64,000 bases of DNA from Desulfosarcinaceae bacterium (GTDB taxonomy: Bacteria; Desulfobacterota; Desulfobacteria; Desulfobacterales; Desulfosarcinaceae): assembly GCA_030066015.1 (NCBI GenBank), contig JASJCL010000041.1, forward strand, positions 1 to 64,000, read 5' to 3'. The notes beneath the pieces are model-generated. The model had not been told where the DNA came from. It saw only the letters and a program-made list of their open reading frames with translations, and did no database searches. Shown here piece after piece: positions 26,486 to 36,100 of the stretch. Each line of letters begins with the position of its first letter. The first letter of the stretch is position 1. Position numbers and translations under genes: made by a program.

Positions 26486-27583
26486 ATGGCCCGTATCGCC
26501 CTCGATCACATCGCCCATAGTTACCTGCCGGAACCGAAGGGGTCCGCTGACTACGCCCTCAAGCGCATCCATTATGAATGGGAGGATGGCGGTGCCTATG
26601 CCCTGCTGGGACCCTCGGGTTGCGGCAAGACAACCCTCCTGAACATTATCTCCGGTCTCCTCACCCCCAGTGAGGGACAGGTGCACTACGATGGTCGCGA
26701 TGTGACCGGATTGCCGCCCGAACAGCGCAATATCGCCCAGGTGTTTCAATTTCCCGTGCTCTACGACACCATGACGGTTTTCGACAATCTGGCCTTTCCC
26801 CTGCGCAATCGCAAAATCGCCGAACCCGATGTGAAGAAGCGCGTCCTGGAGGTGGCGGAGATCCTCGAGCTGAGCGAGGTTCTCAAAAAGCGCGCGGCCA
26901 ATCTCTCCGCCGATGCCAAGCAGAAGATCTCCCTGGGGCGCGGCCTGGTGCGCAGCGATGTGGCGGCCATCCTGTTCGATGAACCCCTCACCGTCATCGA
27001 TCCCCACCTGAAGTGGCAACTGCGCCGCAAGCTCAAGGAGATCCATGAGCAACTTCGCCTCACCCTGATCTACGTCACCCACGATCAGGTCGAGGCGATG
27101 ACCTTCGCCGAGAAGGTGGTGGTCATGTATGAGGGCGAGATTCTGCAGATCGGCACACCGGAAGAGCTCTTCGACCATCCCCAGCATACCTTCGTGGGGT
27201 ATTTCATCGGCAGTCCGGGCATGAATTTCCTGCCCTGCACCGTTGCGGAAGGCGGCGCCCAGGTGGCTGGCGGGCGCATCGCCCTCGACCCGGCCACCTT
27301 CTCCCTGGCCCAGAATGCCACCGGTGAGCTGCAGGTGGGGATCCGGCCCATGTATCTCGAACTGCACGACACGGCCGTTGCGAACGGTCTGCAGGCCAGC
27401 GTTTCCCTGGTCGAGGATCAGGGCAATTGCAAGATCGTCACGGTGCAGTTGAACGGCACCACCCTGCGGGCGCGCCTGCCGGAAGAAAAACCCGCTCCTG
27501 GCGAGCGGGTCTGGCTGGTCTTTCCGCCGCAGCACACCAAATTGTTCGCCGACGGCCGACTGCTGCAAGAACAACCGTCATAG
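26486..27583 (+). CDS. glpT: glycerol ABC transporter ATP-binding protein GlpT-type
   Basis: 365-residue partner ATPase. Walker A is canonical (GPSGCGKTTLL) and the H-loop is intact (VTHDQVEAM), but the LSGGQ signature is replaced by LSADAKQKISLGR, as is usual in this glycerol-importer subgroup. The pair with GlpS thus has complementary defects: one degenerate Walker A and switch, one degenerate signature. GAGGAGAGAG before ATG 26486 sets the start; the longer frame overlaps glpS. Not related to E. coli GlpT, the phosphate antiporter. Confidence 0.88.
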   Translation: MARIALDHIAHSYLPEPKGSADYALKRIHYEWEDGGAYALLGPSGCGKTTLLNIISGLLTPSEGQVHYDGRDVTGLPPEQRNIAQVFQFPVLYDTMTVFDNLAFPLRNRKIAEPDVKKRVLEVAEILELSEVLKKRAANLSADAKQKISLGRGLVRSDVAAILFDEPLTVIDPHLKWQLRRKLKEIHEQLRLTLIYVTHDQVEAMTFAEKVVVMYEGEILQIGTPEELFDHPQHTFVGYFIGSPGMNFLPCTVAEGGAQVAGGRIALDPATFSLAQNATGELQVGIRPMYLELHDTAVANGLQASVSLVEDQGNCKIVTVQLNGTTLRARLPEEKPAPGERVWLVFPPQHTKLFADGRLLQEQPS

Positions 27584-27596
27584 GAGGAGCGCCACT

Positions 27597-28469
27597 ATGG
27601 ATAAATGGGAGAACAACCGCGCCTGGTTTCTGGTCCTGCCGGTGTTTTTCATTGTCGCTTTCAGTGCCATCATCCCCCTCATGACGGTGGTGAATTACTC
27701 CGTGCAGGATATCTTCGGCCCGGGTCAGCGGGTGTTCGTCGGCACCGAATGGTTCGAGGAGGTGCTGGGGGACAAACGGCTGCACGACGCCCTCTGGCGG
27801 CAGTTTCTCTTCTCCGGTCTGGTGCTCCTCATCGAGATCCCCCTAGGCGTCGTTATCGCCCTGCTGATGCCCAAAAAAGGGTGGGGCGCCTCGGCCAGCC
27901 TGGTGATCCTGGCCCTGCCCCTGTTGATTCCCTGGAACGTCATCGGCACCATCTGGATCATCTTCACACGCCCCGACATCGGCCTCTTGGGGGCGGCCAT
28001 CAACACCATGGGCATCGCCTTCGACCACACCGCCTCGCCCATCCAGGCCTGGATCACCTTGATGTTCATGGAAGTTTGGCACTGGACGCCGCTGGTGGCC
28101 CTATTGGCCTATGCCGGGCTGCAGGCCATCCCCGAGGCCTACTATCAAGCGGCCAAGATCGATGGCGCCTCGGCCTGGTCGACCTTCAAGTACATTCAGC
28201 TGCCCAAGATGCGGGGGGTATTGACCATCGCCGTTCTGCTGCGGTTTATGGACAGTTTTCTGATCTATGCCGAACCCTTCGTCCTTACCGGCGGCGGGCC
28301 GGGCAACACCACCACCTTCTTATCGATCTATTTGGTCAAGATCGCCGTCGGCCAGTTCGATCTGGGGCCTGCGGCGGCCTTCTCCCTGATCTATTTTCTG
28401 ATCGTGCTTCTCTTCAGCTGGCTCTTCTATCAGGCGCTCCAGAATGTGGGCAAAGGAGATGTGAAATGA
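27597..28469 (+). CDS. glpP: glycerol ABC transporter permease GlpP-type
   Basis: 290-residue MalF-type inner-membrane permease with six predicted helices. The cytoplasmic EAA loop reads EAYYQAAKIDGASAWSTFKYIQLP, which contacts the ATPases. GGAGGAGCG precedes the ATG. Its TGA stop overlaps the start of the next permease (ATGA). Part of the importer operon that brings glycerol to GlpK. Confidence 0.9.
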   Translation: MDKWENNRAWFLVLPVFFIVAFSAIIPLMTVVNYSVQDIFGPGQRVFVGTEWFEEVLGDKRLHDALWRQFLFSGLVLLIEIPLGVVIALLMPKKGWGASASLVILALPLLIPWNVIGTIWIIFTRPDIGLLGAAINTMGIAFDHTASPIQAWITLMFMEVWHWTPLVALLAYAGLQAIPEAYYQAAKIDGASAWSTFKYIQLPKMRGVLTIAVLLRFMDSFLIYAEPFVLTGGGPGNTTTFLSIYLVKIAVGQFDLGPAAAFSLIYFLIVLLFSWLFYQALQNVGKGDVK

Positions 28470-29269
28470 AGATTCGCAAACGCACCATCGCTCTCCTGAT
28501 CTACTTTTTTCTTCTCATGCTGCCCATCTATTGGATGCTCAACATGTCCTTTCGGTCCAATGCCGACATCCTTGGCTATTTCGCCCTCTATCCCAAGGAC
28601 ATCACCTTCGCAAACTATATGCGCATCTTCACCGACAAGGCCTGGTACTCGGGCTATCTCAACTCGATGATCTACGTGACCATCAACACGCTCATCTCCC
28701 TGTCCCTGGCACTGCCGGCCGCATACGCCTTTTCGCGCTATCATTTTGTGGGCGACGGGCAGATCTTCTTCTGGCTGCTGACCAACCGAATGGCGCCGGC
28801 AGCGGTGTTTCTGCTGCCTTTCTTCCAGCTTTACTCCACCTTCGGGCTTATTGACACCCACATCGCGGTGGCCCTGGCCCACTGCCTCTTCAACGTTCCC
28901 CTGGCGGTCTGGATCCTGGAGGGATTCATGTCGGGAGTGCCCAAGGAGATCGACGAGACGGCCTATCTGGATGGCTACTCCTTTCCCCGCTTCTTCATCA
29001 GGGTCTTTCTGCCGCTGATCCGTTCCGGGGTCGGTGTGACGGCCTTCTTTTGTTTCATGTTTTCGTGGGTGGAACTCCTCATCGCCCGCACCCTGACCAC
29101 CACAAACGCCAAACCGATCGCGGCCACCATGACCCGCACCGTCAGCGCGGGCGGTCTGGACTGGGGATTGTTGGCCGCCGCCGGGGTGTTAACCATCGTT
29201 CCCGGGGCGCTGGTGATCTGGTTCGTTCGCAATCACATGGCCAAAGGCTTTGCCCTCGGGCGGGTCTAG
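28466..29269 (+). CDS. glpQ: glycerol ABC transporter permease GlpQ-type
   Basis: 267-residue MalG-type permease with six helices and EAA loop EIDETAYLDGYSFPRFF. The open frame runs far upstream over glpP, but the real start is ATG 28466 in the four-base overlap with the glpP stop. The symbol follows the rhizobial glycerol importer and has nothing to do with E. coli GlpQ phosphodiesterase. Confidence 0.9.
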   Translation: MKIRKRTIALLIYFFLLMLPIYWMLNMSFRSNADILGYFALYPKDITFANYMRIFTDKAWYSGYLNSMIYVTINTLISLSLALPAAYAFSRYHFVGDGQIFFWLLTNRMAPAAVFLLPFFQLYSTFGLIDTHIAVALAHCLFNVPLAVWILEGFMSGVPKEIDETAYLDGYSFPRFFIRVFLPLIRSGVGVTAFFCFMFSWVELLIARTLTTTNAKPIAATMTRTVSAGGLDWGLLAAAGVLTIVPGALVIWFVRNHMAKGFALGRV

Positions 29270-29361
29270 CGTCGCCTGCGCACACTGGACGGCAGCGTTG
29301 CGACGGGCCGTCGGCGATATGGTTTCGGCACTGTACGGCCGAAGCTGCTGAAGGAGAGATT

Positions 29362-29640
29362 ATGACACTCGAATGGATGGCCTGGACCTTGCCAACGGCA
29401 GCGTTCTTCCTAACCATCTTTTGTATGCTGGTATGCATGACCATCTGGCAGATGGCCAGCCCCAGTATTCCGCGGAGAGGCTTCCTACCCATCAGCACCA
29501 CCCGCGGCGATCGCTTGTTCATCGGACTCCTGGGCAGCGCCTATATTCATCTGGCCTGGCTGGGCTTCACCGATCTGTCGATCTGGATCGCTTTTCCCAT
29601 CGCCATTGTGTGGATGATTGTGGTAATGCGATTTGGGTAG
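29362..29640 (+). CDS. DUF2160 small membrane protein of the glycerol importer
   Basis: 92 residues with two strongly predicted membrane helices and likely a third (about 8-30, 52-68, 72-90). DUF2160 proteins occur almost exclusively inside glycerol ABC importer operons, between the permease and binding-protein genes, where the rhizobial gene has been called glpU. Function is unknown; it may stabilise or regulate the permease complex. AAGGAGAG before ATG 29362 decides the start within a longer open frame. Confidence 0.82.
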   Translation: MTLEWMAWTLPTAAFFLTIFCMLVCMTIWQMASPSIPRRGFLPISTTRGDRLFIGLLGSAYIHLAWLGFTDLSIWIAFPIAIVWMIVVMRFG

Positions 29641-29772
29641 ATCGGCGCGTACATCTTCGGCATTGCACTGGCAGCCCCCTCCTTCGCTCAGCGGCTATGG
29701 CCTTCCCGTTGACGACGGTTCGCCAGTGAGTGGGAAAGCAATTCAATTGAAGGCCGCTGGGAGGACAACAGG

Positions 29773-31518
29773 ATGATTGGTAAATTGCGTAGAGGAAAAT
29801 CGAGGCACCTGTTTCTGGGCGTTGCGGTGGTTGCCTTGTTCATGTTCTTCGCGGCTTCGGCAAGCGCGGACATGACAGCGGCCAAGAAGTGGGTGGAAAG
29901 CGAATTTCAGCCATCGACCCTGAGCAAGGAAGAGCAGCTGAAGGAGATGGAGTGGTTCATCAAGGCGGCGGCGCCCTTCAAGGGGCTGTCCATCAAGGTC
30001 GTCTCCGAAACCATCCCCACCCACGAGTATGAATCCCAGACCCTGACCAAGGCCTTCGAGGAGATCACCGGCATCAAGGTGACCCATGATCTGATCCAGG
30101 AAGGCGACGTGATCGAGAAACTCCAGGTCCAGATGCAGTCGGGCGAGAACGTGTTTGACGCCTACATCAACGACTCCGACCTGATCGGCACCCACTCGCG
30201 CTACGGTCACGTGGTCAACCTGACCGACTGGATGGCGGGCGAGGGCAAGGATGTCACTCTGCCGACCCTGGACGTGGACGACTTCATGGGCAAGTCCTTC
30301 ACCACCGGTCCCGACGGCAAGCTCTATCAGCTGCCCGACCAGCAGTTCGCCAACCTCTACTGGTTCCGCTACGACTGGTTCAATCGGGACGATTTCAAGA
30401 TGAAGTTCAAGGAGATCTACGGCTACGAGCTGGGCGTACCGGTAAACTGGTCGGCCTATGAAGATATTGCCGAGTTCTTCGGGAAGCATGTCGGCGAGAT
30501 TGACGGCAAGGCGATTTACGGGCACAACGATTATGGCAAGAAAGCCCCGGATCTGGGCTGGCGTTTCACCGACGCCTGGCTCTCCATGGCCGGCGCTGGC
30601 GACGTTGGCATCCCCAACGGCAAACCGGTGGACGAGTGGGGCATTCGGGTCGAAGGCTGCCGTCCGGTGGGCGCCTCGGTGGAGCGCGGTGGCGCCGCCA
30701 ACGGCCCGGCCGCCAAGTACGCCCTGCGCAAGTACATGGACTGGCTGCGCCAGTACGCCCCGCCGGGCGCTCTGGGGATGGACTTCTACCAGTACCTGCC
30801 CGTCCTCGCCAAGGGCCACGTGGCGCAGCAGATCTTCTGGTACACGGCCTTCGTGCCGGACATGGTCGCCCCCGGTCCCACGGTCAACGAGGACGGAACG
30901 CCCAAATGGCGTATGGCCCCCTCCCCCCACGGTCCTTACTGGGAAGAGGGCATGAAACTGGGCTACCAGGACTGCGGCTCCTGGACCCTGCTCAAGAGCA
31001 CGCCTGTGGACCGCCGCAAGGCCGCCTGGCTCTATGCCCAGTTCTGCGTGGCCAAGAGCACCTCGTTGAAAAAGGCCCACGTCGGGCTGACCCCCATTCG
31101 TGACAGCGACATCAACCACCAGTCTTTTACCGATCGGGCCCCCAAACTGGGCGGTCTGGTGGAGTTCTACCGCAGCCCGGCCCGCGTGGCCTGGACCCCC
31201 ACGGGCACCAATGTGCCCGATTACCCCAAGCTGGCCCAGCTGTGGTGGCAGAACATCGGTGAGGCCGTTGCCGGCGAAGTCACCGTGGACCGCGCCATGG
31301 ACAACCTGGCCGGTGAGATGGACCGCGTCCTGCAGCGCATCGCCCGCGCCGGCATCCAGGGCGACTGCGGCCCCAAACTCAACAAGAAAGTGGATCCCGC
31401 CGAGTGGCTCAACAAACCCGGATCCCCCAAGGCCAAACTGGCCAACGAGAAACCCCAGGGCGAGACGGTGGATTATGACCAGCTGATCCAGGCTTGGAAA
31501 GAGGGGCGCGTGAAGTAA
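29773..31518 (+). CDS. glpV: glycerol ABC transporter substrate-binding protein GlpV-type
   Basis: 581-residue periplasmic solute-binding protein. Signal peptide at 1-35 (basic SRH start, hydrophobic core LFLGVAVVALFMFF, cleavage after ASASA). No lipobox cysteine is seen, so it should be free in the periplasm. It belongs to the large (about 570 residue) family 1 binding proteins that bring glycerol to GlpPQ. GGGAGG lies before the ATG. A strong terminator follows 30 bases after the stop and ends the importer operon. Confidence 0.9.
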   Translation: MIGKLRRGKSRHLFLGVAVVALFMFFAASASADMTAAKKWVESEFQPSTLSKEEQLKEMEWFIKAAAPFKGLSIKVVSETIPTHEYESQTLTKAFEEITGIKVTHDLIQEGDVIEKLQVQMQSGENVFDAYINDSDLIGTHSRYGHVVNLTDWMAGEGKDVTLPTLDVDDFMGKSFTTGPDGKLYQLPDQQFANLYWFRYDWFNRDDFKMKFKEIYGYELGVPVNWSAYEDIAEFFGKHVGEIDGKAIYGHNDYGKKAPDLGWRFTDAWLSMAGAGDVGIPNGKPVDEWGIRVEGCRPVGASVERGGAANGPAAKYALRKYMDWLRQYAPPGALGMDFYQYLPVLAKGHVAQQIFWYTAFVPDMVAPGPTVNEDGTPKWRMAPSPHGPYWEEGMKLGYQDCGSWTLLKSTPVDRRKAAWLYAQFCVAKSTSLKKAHVGLTPIRDSDINHQSFTDRAPKLGGLVEFYRSPARVAWTPTGTNVPDYPKLAQLWWQNIGEAVAGEVTVDRAMDNLAGEMDRVLQRIARAGIQGDCGPKLNKKVDPAEWLNKPGSPKAKLANEKPQGETVDYDQLIQAWKEGRVK

Positions 31519-31547
31519 CACCCCTTAGACGTATCCGAGATGAAAAC

Positions 31548-31588
31548 GGGGTGGCCTTGGTCGATGGACCGGGGCCACCCCTTTTTTT
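31548..31588 (+). terminator. intrinsic terminator of the glycerol importer operon
   Basis: GGGGTGGCC (31548-31556) pairs with GGCCACCCC (31573-31581), directly followed by seven T (31582-31588). Nine perfect pairs, GC-rich, correctly placed after glpV. The following 127 bases before the convergent ATPase gene hold nothing I recognise. Confidence 0.85.
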
Positions 31589-31715
31589 AGCCGCACTGCT
31601 CCCAAGCTGGTTCAAGGCGATTTGGCATCGCTGTCGCCACCGCGTTGGCGGGCGCTTTGGCGTCGGTGAGCGGTACGATCCGCATCGCCCATCGCCAGCA
31701 TGGGGTTTGACCTCA

Positions 31716-33194
31716 TTAGAACAGCGAACTCAACCACCCCATCGATTGGCCCAGCACCGGGCCAATTCGATTCGCCTTTTGGATAAACGTGTTCAGGTGG
31801 TCGGTTGCCGTACCGGCGGATTTCAATATGTCGGCCGAATGCTCAATGGCACTTTTAATAGTGCCGGTCTGGGGTTGCCCGCTGGTTGCTGGGGCTTGCA
31901 ATTCGATGTCGGCTTCGTCCAGCGCGTGCTGCGCCCGCAGTTTTGCGGACTTCTCTATGGGCAACTCCTCAATGGTGCGCTTCAAGCTGGCGATGGTCTC
32001 CTGCATCTGGGTCACCTGCTCCGCACTGAAGGTCTGCTCGATGGTAGCGCCGTGGATGACGGGGTTGACCTGGACATGGATCTCAGGATGGCCGCCCGAA
32101 TTGCCGGTCGAGGCCGTCGCCCCTGTCGGCGCCAATTCGCAAGTTGCCGGCTCGGTCCGGTTTAAGAACCAATTTTTAAAGAGCGTTCCCGCCAGTTCGG
32201 GCTCATCCGGATCGGTGTCGTCGATGACGCCGTGGTAGCTCAAGACGGTGATCGCATCCTCCACTTCGGTTCGCACCTCGGGCGGTACCTGTTCTCTCAG
32301 CTGTGTGAACGAGAGGGCATGGCCAGGTGCTTGGGCCAGTTGCCGGTAAACGGCGCAGGCCGCGGGATCAAAATCCTCGAGCCAATGGGTGAAATCCCGG
32401 TGCTCCCTGAGAAAGTCCTTGCCCGCTTGCCGGACGGTGGCCTTGTCCCAGCAGTCGGGCCGCTGGTCCCACAGTTTCTCCAACAGACCCTGGAGGAGGT
32501 AGGGATGGCGTCCGGTGAGTTTAAAGAGCACTTCCGTTTCATAGGTCTCTGCGAAACCCGCCGTCAGCAATTTGCGGGCCTGTTTGGCCGATAGGATGCG
32601 CAGGTATTTGTGGCGCAGATTGTTCAATGGCGAGCTGCCCGAATAGATCAAGCCGGCCATCTCCGTGGCACCGCTGGCGACCACTCTGAAATGGGGGTGA
32701 AAGGGCGAGTCCATCAGCAGGTGACGCAGATTCTGGAAGAAGACATCGTCGGGCAGACGTTTGATGGCGGCGTCCAACTCGTCCACCAGCAAAATCGCCA
32801 GCCAGCGGGCGCCTTTGGCGTCTACCAGCGTCGCCTGGTGCGTCTCCAGCAGATCGAGAAAGGTTTGATAAACGCCTCTGGGGGTGCGCTCCGGCCAGGC
32901 GGGAACGTCACAACCGGCCGTGACGGTGGCATAGATAAACCCGAACAAACCGGCCACCGACAGGGTATCAAAGCGCTGAATGGAAAAGCGGTGCACCTGC
33001 GCCGCATACGATTCCAGTCCGCCTGAGTTTAAGATTTTCTCCAGCTGCATGAGAAGCGAGGTTTTGCCGCAGCGCCGACCACCGATCAGGGCATAGGAGT
33101 GGCCGTTGCGAAGGCCGTTGATGATCTCCTGGATCAGACGCGCGTAGCCCACGAAGAGATTACCGGGCTTTGTGCAATTATAGGGATTGGTCAT
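31716..33194 (-). CDS. STAND/AAA-like ATPase, partner of the WD40-ATPase
   Basis: 492 residues. The first 60 residues carry NPYNCTKPGNLFVGY then Walker A GGRRCGKTSLLMQL at about 36-49; Walker B is LAILLVDELDAAI near 128-140. Residues about 260-370 look like winged-helix repeats. The last 120 residues contain a coiled-coil-like segment (TQMQETIASLKRTIEELP) and end in a hydrophobic, Gly-rich helix finishing GWLSSLF. It resembles the minimal STAND ATPases found next to sensor proteins. The start ATG 33194 overlaps the stop of the WD40 gene by four bases (ATGA), so the pair is made together. Function unknown. Confidence 0.75.
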   Translation of the reverse strand: MTNPYNCTKPGNLFVGYARLIQEIINGLRNGHSYALIGGRRCGKTSLLMQLEKILNSGGLESYAAQVHRFSIQRFDTLSVAGLFGFIYATVTAGCDVPAWPERTPRGVYQTFLDLLETHQATLVDAKGARWLAILLVDELDAAIKRLPDDVFFQNLRHLLMDSPFHPHFRVVASGATEMAGLIYSGSSPLNNLRHKYLRILSAKQARKLLTAGFAETYETEVLFKLTGRHPYLLQGLLEKLWDQRPDCWDKATVRQAGKDFLREHRDFTHWLEDFDPAACAVYRQLAQAPGHALSFTQLREQVPPEVRTEVEDAITVLSYHGVIDDTDPDEPELAGTLFKNWFLNRTEPATCELAPTGATASTGNSGGHPEIHVQVNPVIHGATIEQTFSAEQVTQMQETIASLKRTIEELPIEKSAKLRAQHALDEADIELQAPATSGQPQTGTIKSAIEHSADILKSAGTATDHLNTFIQKANRIGPVLGQSMGWLSSLF

Positions 33195-36100
33195 TCGCCC
33201 ATCCTCCGCTGCAACCATTGATGAAACAGGTCCGCCGTAATGACCCAAACCGCTTCTTGCCGGCGGACCAGTCCGAAATTCTCCAAACTGACCAGCGCCT
33301 CCTCATGGGGTTCCGATGTCAGGATACGCCGTAGGTGGTCTGTCTCGCCCTTCAGAATAAGGGTCAGGAGGTGTTGCTCATTGGCGCTGAGCAGGGCCCA
33401 GACGCCCTCCTTGTAGTAGTTGCCGATGTCGTTGCGCCGAAAGGACCGCACCAGTTCGGCCCCGGTTGCCTCGACTATGTCCAGGTCGATCGCTTTGCGC
33501 TCCCCCTGGGCACAGGTGTGGCTGGCAAAGAAGCGTGTCACCAGGGGATGTCCACCGCAATAGCCGTAGACCCGCTCGGCGGCCTCCGGCGTCCAGGCGA
33601 TGTTTTTCCAGCCGCCGATCTCCATCAGCATGCAGGTGCTGTCGACGGCGGACAGAAATCCCAGGTACTCCTCCTGGAAGCTCTCGAACATGGGATTTTC
33701 GCCCACTGTCGGGGTGAGCAGGTTGTGGCGGTTGATGTCCGGCCGATAGGCCACGACCAGGGTCACCAGACAGCCATGCGTCTGCGCCAGGCCCCGAAGC
33801 CGACGAAACAGCCTTACATACTCCATCAAAAGGGGTTCGCCGGTTTCGCTGCGGCGATCGGCGAACAACTTGTCGACCTCATCGAAAATGACCACAAAGG
33901 GTTCCCCCTTGCCCGCATTCTGCCAGCAGGTGAACAATTGCACCAGATGATGACCGAAGCCGGTCGCTTGGATTCCTTTCCATCGGGGAACGCCCTTGAC
34001 CCCGCGGACCACCATCTCGGTGTGAAGCTGCTGGAGGATCTCCGCCATCAGCAGCTCGGCCCGGGCGTCGAACGCCTGACAGTCGATAAAGACGGTGGGG
34101 GTGGTGACGAAGCGCTGGCGGATCTGTTGGATTAGGGAGGTTTTGCCCACCTTGCGGAGACCGAACACGCCCACATGCTGCCCTTGTGCGAGAACGGCCG
34201 GCAGGCGCCGCATGAGCCGATCGCGGCCGAAAAACCAGGTGGGATCGTGGATGGGCTTGGACTCCAGGTAGGGATCGCTGCGGGTGACAAAGGGCTCTTC
34301 CAATTGCTGAAGGGCACGCTTGATGCCGACGGCATCCTGTGTCAAGAGGTGCTTTTCCAATTGGCGGGTGGCCAGGGGGATCACCTCATACGCCTGCAGA
34401 CGCAGCGCTTGGATGTCGGCCATGCTGGGCTTCTGGTCTGCGTAGAGCAGATAGAGCTTGGTGCCCTCCTTCAGATCTTCCGGCCGCGATACCAAGCACT
34501 TCTCCCCTTTTACGCTGGTGGACCAGAGAACGACCAGGCTGGACACCCCCGCTTTCGAGGCCCGCAGCTTCAGCAGATGCCGTCCGGCACCATCCTTCAC
34601 ATCATAGCCCGCTTGGGAGAAGAATCTGCGCGCCAACCGCAGGGGGTCGCTGCGCTGGCGCAACAGCCACACAAACAGGGTGAATGAGGCCATTGCGACC
34701 AGGGCCAGGCTGAAGAGCGGGCCCTTGTTGTCCAACGCTTCCCACCAGCGTCGTACCGGTTTGCGCGCAATCTCCGGAACGGGACCGGCCACCAACGCAT
34801 GCCAGTTGGATTTCTTGAGCCTGTCCGCATACCAGGCCAAAGGAAAGAGGTCCCGCAATTCATTGTTGAAGCGAACGGCAGTGTATTCATCGACCGCTGC
34901 CGAGCTGTCGTAGTAGAGATGGCCGGGCCGGTACGCGATCCACTCGCCCGCCTTGGGCAGCGGCACCATCACCGCCTCCAGCAGTGCCCCGTTTGCATCT
35001 CGACGCCATCGTCGCAGGCTGTTGTCCCAACTGGCGGAAACAATCATCTTGCCGTCCGGACTGAAAACGGCGGAGTTGACGCCGTCTTGATGTCCCGTCA
35101 GCGTGTGGAGGCATCTACCGGATTCGGCCGCCCACAGTTTCAGGGTGTTGTCGTAACTGGAGGAGATGATCATCGAACCATCCTGGCTGTATGCGGCTGA
35201 AGTGACCCAGAGCGCGTGTCCCTTCAGTTCGTTCTTGAGCGCTCCGGAAGCCGCGTCCCATAGCCGTAGGGTACCGTCGGTACTTGCCGAGACGATGGTG
35301 GTGCCGTCCGGACTGAAGGCGCCTGAAATAACTTCCTTTGTATGCCCTTTCAGTTCGTTCTCGAACCTTCCGGAAGTAGCGTTCCACAAGCGCAGGGTTC
35401 TGTCGTAGCTCGCCGAGACGATGGACTTGCCGTCCGGACTGAAGGCGGCCGAGCTGACGGCCTTGGTATGGCCCTTCAGGGTATGCCGTAGCGTTCCAGT
35501 GGCGACGTCCCACAGTCGCAGGGTCATGTCGTTGCTGGCGGAGACGATGGCGGCGCCATCCGGGCTGAATACCGCCGAGTTCACCACGGCGGAATGGCCC
35601 TCCAATGTCTGGCGGATTGTTCCAGCGGTGACGTCCCATAAGTGTAGCGTCGTCCGGTCCGAGCCCGCCGAAACGATGCTGGTGCCATCGGGGCTGAAAG
35701 CGGCTGAACTTAACTTGTAAACCGGTATCGGTCCGGTAACCAATCGGGGCTCGGGGCGAGGCTCCGCAGCAAAGCCTTCTTCAGCGCTCTTTTGGGTTCC
35801 TTCCCGCCGGTAGCGGGTCATTGTGCGGATGAGCTTGCCGGAAATGGCGTCCCAGATGCGAAGGGTCATGTCCACGCTGACGGAGAGGATGGTCTTGCCG
35901 TCGGGGCTGAAGGCGGCCGCGGCGACCCACTGATCATGGCCCGCCAGCGTGTGCAAAAGCGCACCAGATGCTGTGCGCCACAAATGCACGGTCGCGTCAT
36001 TGCCGGCGGAAACGATGGTGGCCCCATCGGGACTGAACCTTGCGGAAACAACGCCGCCTTTGTGACCGCCAAGGTTCCACAGGCTCTCTCCGGTCGTGGC

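Noticed and set aside
29743-31521. 592-codon minus-strand open frame opposite glpV
   Set aside because: Antisense shadow; glpV has signal peptide, ribosome site and operon context.
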